DNA of 7,361 nucleotides. It comes from CAZJYI01 sp964550025 (GTDB taxonomy: Bacteria > Verrucomicrobiota > Kiritimatiellia > UBA8416 > CAYOBW01). Below are positions 4,504-7,361 of the stretch, in pieces (within the stretch, counting starts at the first letter, position 1; each line of letters starts with the position of its first letter). A program made the translations under genes and the position numbers. Location of the stretch: contig CAZJYI010000315.1 of NCBI GenBank assembly GCA_964550025.1, forward strand, positions 1 through 7,361, read 5' to 3'. The notes under the pieces are model-generated. The model saw only the letters and a program-made list of their open reading frames with translations. It ran no database searches and was not told the origin of the DNA.

Positions 4504-6165
4504 ATGCGCACGATGACAATGAGCAGACACACCGCGTTTCGGCGGCGCCTGGGAGGGGCCGTGCTTTCCCTGCTGGTGGGTGGCCTGGTGACCTGCCGTG
4601 GACAGCAGGCCGGAACGAACGGCGGGCCGAAACGGCTGAGTGATTACAACCTGCCCGGGTTGTCCAGGACGGCCAGCTTCGAGTCGAAAGACCCGCTGCA
4701 GGTCGTTCAGATCATCGAGGCCCTGGCGCATTTGGGTGAAATCAAGAATATCTTCATTGGCCAGGATGTTGTCGGGCAGATGCCGAAATTCAGGATCGAT
4801 GGCGTCTCGGTTGGAGATGCCCTGGAGGTCGTCCTGTCCGTCAACCGGCTTGCCTATGAGGTTAAGGGCGGCATCCTGACGATCATGTCCGACACCGAGT
4901 ATTCACAGAAGCACGGAACGAGCTTCTACGACGAGAAACAGGTCAAGATTGTCGACCTCAAGTATGCCGACGCCAGCGGTGTTCTGTCGTTGCTGGAGCC
5001 GGTCAAGAGCACTATCGGGACGGTCGTGGCGGACCCCAAGACGGGGACGCTGGTGATCATCGACACGCCGGCCAAGATCGGGGAAATGGAAGCCGTGATC
5101 GCCAAGGCCGATCTCTCGACGATCTCCCGCGTGATGCCGACGGTGACGCGGAGCTTCCCCCTGCAGTACGCCGAGGTCACCGACATCGAGCCCAAGCTCG
5201 AGGCGTTGATCACGGAGGAAGCGGGGATCATCCACGCGGATGACCGCCTGAAGACGATCATCGTCACCGACCTGCCGCACGTACTCGACCGGGTGGCCGA
5301 CCTGATCCAGGTGTTCGACCAGCGCCCCAAGCAGCTATTCATCGAGTCGAAGATCGTGCAGGTTTCGCTCGGGGACGACTACAAGCTGGGCATTGACTGG
5401 GAGCACCTCATGGAAGGCCTGGAGCCCCGGTATTCTCTGAGCACGGCCGTCAAGCCGCCGCTGGGCAGCGCAAGCTCGCTGATCGCGTCGGGCGCCGGAA
5501 TCGGTTCGATGACGTACCAGACGGTTTTGGGCGGCGGGGACCTCAAGGTCATCCTGGACGCGGTGGAGACGGTCGGCGACACCAAGATCCGCCAGAACCC
5601 GCACGTGGCCGCACTGAGCGGCAAGGAAGCGCAGATCAAGGTCATCACTGAACGGCCCTATGCCGAAGCCAAGCTCGAGGGCGGCACGACCAACGTGGTC
5701 GGCGAGTCGATCAAGTTCATCGAGGTCGGCGTCAGCCTCACGGTGACGCCGCGCGTGAACGACGAGGGGATGATCAGCATGGCAATCAAGCCGGAGGTCA
5801 GTTCCGTCGTCGGCGACTACCAGGCCTACCGCTCCGTTCCCATTGTCCGCAAGTCTTTTGCCGAAACGGAGGTCATGGTCGAGGACGGACAGACGATTAT
5901 CATCGCGGGTATGATCGAGAACACAACGGAAGAAAACGAGCGGCGCGTACCGTTCTTCGGCCGCATTCCTCTGCTTGGCTATCTGTTCAAGTCGACTTCG
6001 GAGACCATGATCGCCGAGGAAACAGTGGTTTTCCTGACGCCGCGCATCATCTCAGGGCAGGAGCCGGTGATGTTGCTGGACGACATGAAGAAGCAGCCCA
6101 AACCGCTGCGCACGACGGCGTTGGGCGGCAAGCGGGCCAAACCGGCGCGATTGGACATCGAGTGA
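4504..6165 (+). CDS. Secretin (GspD/PilQ family outer-membrane channel)
   Basis: A 553-residue secretin forming the outer-membrane pore. The N-terminus has a basic stretch (RRR, 13-15) and hydrophobic core (17-30), a probable export signal; LVTC at 28-31 is only a poor lipobox, so lipidation is doubtful. An N0/STN-like domain spans about 57-130, then N1-type repeats at about 142-200 and 212-273, each with the pattern LKYADASGV or LQYAEVTDI and an interior LVIIDTPAKI or IIVTDLPHVL strand. The secretin core runs from about 275 to 510, with QNPHVAALSGKEAQI (364-378) and the signature VPFFGRIPLLGYLFKS (482-497) before VVFLTPRII (508-516). It is somewhat shorter than E. coli GspD (about 650 residues). 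The tail (517-553) is basic and Pro-rich, unlike a typical pilotin-binding S-domain. ATG 4504 has GAGGA (4492-4496) at 7 bases; ATGs at 4513 and 4519 are alternatives. Whether it serves type II secretion or a pilus-like system cannot be decided from the protein alone. Confidence 0.93.
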   Translation: MRTMTMSRHTAFRRRLGGAVLSLLVGGLVTCRGQQAGTNGGPKRLSDYNLPGLSRTASFESKDPLQVVQIIEALAHLGEIKNIFIGQDVVGQMPKFRIDGVSVGDALEVVLSVNRLAYEVKGGILTIMSDTEYSQKHGTSFYDEKQVKIVDLKYADASGVLSLLEPVKSTIGTVVADPKTGTLVIIDTPAKIGEMEAVIAKADLSTISRVMPTVTRSFPLQYAEVTDIEPKLEALITEEAGIIHADDRLKTIIVTDLPHVLDRVADLIQVFDQRPKQLFIESKIVQVSLGDDYKLGIDWEHLMEGLEPRYSLSTAVKPPLGSASSLIASGAGIGSMTYQTVLGGGDLKVILDAVETVGDTKIRQNPHVAALSGKEAQIKVITERPYAEAKLEGGTTNVVGESIKFIEVGVSLTVTPRVNDEGMISMAIKPEVSSVVGDYQAYRSVPIVRKSFAETEVMVEDGQTIIIAGMIENTTEENERRVPFFGRIPLLGYLFKSTSETMIAEETVVFLTPRIISGQEPVMLLDDMKKQPKPLRTTALGGKRAKPARLDIE

Positions 6166-6208
6166 TCCGGGCAAGGCCTGGCACCACGGCACCGGGGAAG
6201 TGGGAATC

Positions 6209-7361
6209 ATGAACACCAGACAAAGCGCATCTCTCGGGTTGACGGTTCTTCTTTGCGCGTCCGCAACGTTGGCGCAGGAGCGTTTCAAGTGGTCGTGGGA
6301 GGATGGCGGCACGGGCACGAAGCCCAAACCCAAGCCCGCCCCGGTCGTGGCGCCGGCGCCTCCCAAGGCGGCGACGCCGGGCACGCCCGCGGTGAAGCCG
6401 GCGCTGAGCCCTTCCGCCTACGAGGATCTGCTCAAGGAGAACATGCAGCTTCGCAAGGAGCTGGGTCAGCAGGAGAAGGACCTCGACCTGTCGCGCAACC
6501 AGAGCGCCCGTCTGGCACGGGACATGAAGGGCATGGATCAGCGTGTGACGCAGATGACGACCACGCTCCAGCGGTTGCAGAAGGAGCGCGATGCGGCGAT
6601 GGCCCAGGCCAGTCGGAAGCTCCCGGAGCCTCCCGTCGTGGTCCCGCCGAAATCGATAGACGACGAGCTGCAGGAAGAGATCGAGGCTCTTCGTGCGGTG
6701 GTGGCCGACCTGAAAGCGCAAGGGAAACCACGCCCCCCGGAACCGACGCTGGGCGTCAGTCCGGACTCCGACATCTACCGGGACCTGGAGCGCAAGAACG
6801 TTCTGCTGCAGGAGAAGCTGGTGGAGATCGACAACGAGCGCACGAAGGCCATCGAGCTTTGCGAGCAGCTCAAGCGCCGCTATGAGCGGACGCTGACCCA
6901 GGCTGAAGAGGGCCGGCGGGATTTGCGGGTGGAGATTGCCGAGCTGAAGACGACCGTCGCGGAGCGCGAGGCCGTGATTCGTGTGCGCGCCAAGGAGATT
7001 GATACGCTGGAGTCCGCGCTGGAGAAGGAGAAGCGCCGCGCCAACCTCGCCGTGAAGGCTTTCGAGAAGATCGAGGAGAACCGCAGCGACGTGGAGTTGG
7101 CGGAGGGCGAGAAGCGCGACCACCATTACAACATGGCCATCGTCTATGCCAAGGAAGGCAAGTACAGGGAGGCCGAGGCCGAGTACAGGGCGGCGCTCGA
7201 CATCGACCCCGCCGATGCCGACATCCACTACAACCTCGGCATCCTGTACGACGACGACCTCAAACAACCGGATAGGGCCGCGATCCACTATGATCGCTAC
7301 CTCAAGCTGCGTCCGGATGCGCCGGATGTCGACGCGGTGAACGAGTGGCTCATGCGCATAA
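6209..7361 (+). CDS. Secreted coiled-coil and TPR protein (3' end outside the window)
   Basis: The frame is open from ATG 6209 to the window edge (384 codons plus one base), so the gene is partial. It begins with a good Sec signal peptide (about 1-22, ending ATLA before QERFKW). A Pro/Lys/Ala-rich linker follows (about 35-68), then long Glu/Lys/Arg-rich helical stretches predicted as coiled coil (about 71-136, 150-172 and 187-295), broken by Pro-rich breaks near 137-148 and 173-182. Near the end are at least two tetratricopeptide repeats (about 305-338 and 339-372), with YNMAIVYAKEGKYREAEAEY and YNLGILYDDD cores. It is therefore likely a periplasmic scaffold or protein-binding factor. The coiled-coil plus TPR plan recalls CpoB/YbgF, but this protein has a much longer coiled coil, and similarity to it is not shown. 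GGGGAAG (6194-6200) lies 8 bases upstream. It follows the secretin by 43 bases, suggesting a secretin partner or pilotin-like role. Confidence 0.8.
   Translation, partial: MNTRQSASLGLTVLLCASATLAQERFKWSWEDGGTGTKPKPKPAPVVAPAPPKAATPGTPAVKPALSPSAYEDLLKENMQLRKELGQQEKDLDLSRNQSARLARDMKGMDQRVTQMTTTLQRLQKERDAAMAQASRKLPEPPVVVPPKSIDDELQEEIEALRAVVADLKAQGKPRPPEPTLGVSPDSDIYRDLERKNVLLQEKLVEIDNERTKAIELCEQLKRRYERTLTQAEEGRRDLRVEIAELKTTVAEREAVIRVRAKEIDTLESALEKEKRRANLAVKAFEKIEENRSDVELAEGEKRDHHYNMAIVYAKEGKYREAEAEYRAALDIDPADADIHYNLGILYDDDLKQPDRAAIHYDRYLKLRPDAPDVDAVNEWLMRI

Noticed and set aside
4504..4602. Lipoprotein signal in the secretin (LVTC)
   Set aside because: Thr at the -1 position does not fit the usual lipobox, so I treat it only as a probable export signal.
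3328..4731. A 467-codon open frame on the minus strand
   Set aside because: It lies opposite the ATPase tail, the connector and the start of the secretin. Its Arg/Gly/His-rich translation has no recognisable domain and reflects GC-rich codons on the + strand.
6253..6885. A 210-codon + strand open frame overlapping the coiled-coil/TPR gene
   Set aside because: It is a shadow in another frame. The frame starting at 6209 has a ribosome-binding site, a signal peptide, coiled coil and TPRs and stays open to the window end.
6047..7288. A 413-codon open frame on the minus strand
   Set aside because: It lies opposite the secretin end and the coiled-coil/TPR gene. The Leu/Arg/His-rich translation mirrors Glu/Lys-rich coding on the + strand, and the + frame has a signal peptide and TPR motifs.

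Overview
This is a GC-rich bacterial window in which every supported gene lies on the + strand. It has two halves separated by a promoter-bearing intergenic region of about 480 bases. Gene content is a small hexapeptide acetyltransferase, a NodB/polysaccharide-deacetylase-like protein, an ExeA-type AAA ATPase, a GspC/PilP-like inner-membrane protein, a GspD/PilQ-type secretin and a coiled-coil/TPR periplasmic protein. Together with abundant short tandem repeats this suggests an environmental Gram-negative, possibly of the PVC group (Kiritimatiellota/Lentisphaerota-like) or a similar lineage. That placement is an impression from protein style, not a proof.

Region 1 (1-2000) looks like the tail of a surface or exopolysaccharide locus: an acetyltransferase (85-654) followed by a deacetylase-like protein (747-2000). 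It is peppered with tandem repeats that all have a 7-base period but different unit sequences. One tract ends 5 bases upstream of the acetyltransferase start. One supplies that gene's last two sense codons and its stop codon. A 198-base block of heptamers sits in frame inside the deacetylase gene, between two blocks that look conserved.

Region 2 (2001-2482) has no convincing gene. It contains a 20-base-period direct repeat, a perfect TGATC/GATCA inverted repeat, a good sigma70-type promoter (TTGACA, 18 bases, TACAGT) and a leader hairpin. All of these point into the downstream operon.

Region 3 (2483-7361) is a probable envelope-secretion operon in the order ATPase, GspC/PilP-like protein, secretin, coiled-coil/TPR protein (cut by the window end). 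Gene gaps are 14, 96 and 43 bases. The likely logic is an outer-membrane secretin channel, an inner-membrane connector that reaches toward it, a cytoplasmic ATPase that may assist assembly, and a long periplasmic coiled-coil/TPR protein that could scaffold or pilot the secretin. Whether the machine is a type II secretion system, a type IV pilus-like system or a variant cannot be decided, because no assembly ATPase (GspE/PilB), platform protein (GspF/PilC) or pseudopilin lies inside the window.

The most unusual signal is the heptameric repeat system in region 1, above all its frame-preserving presence inside an apparently intact enzyme gene. Second is the divergent make-up of the secretin operon: an ExeA-like ATPase without a recognisable peptidoglycan-binding domain, a GspC-like protein with a very long Pro/Ala-rich cytoplasmic arm, and a coiled-coil/TPR partner.
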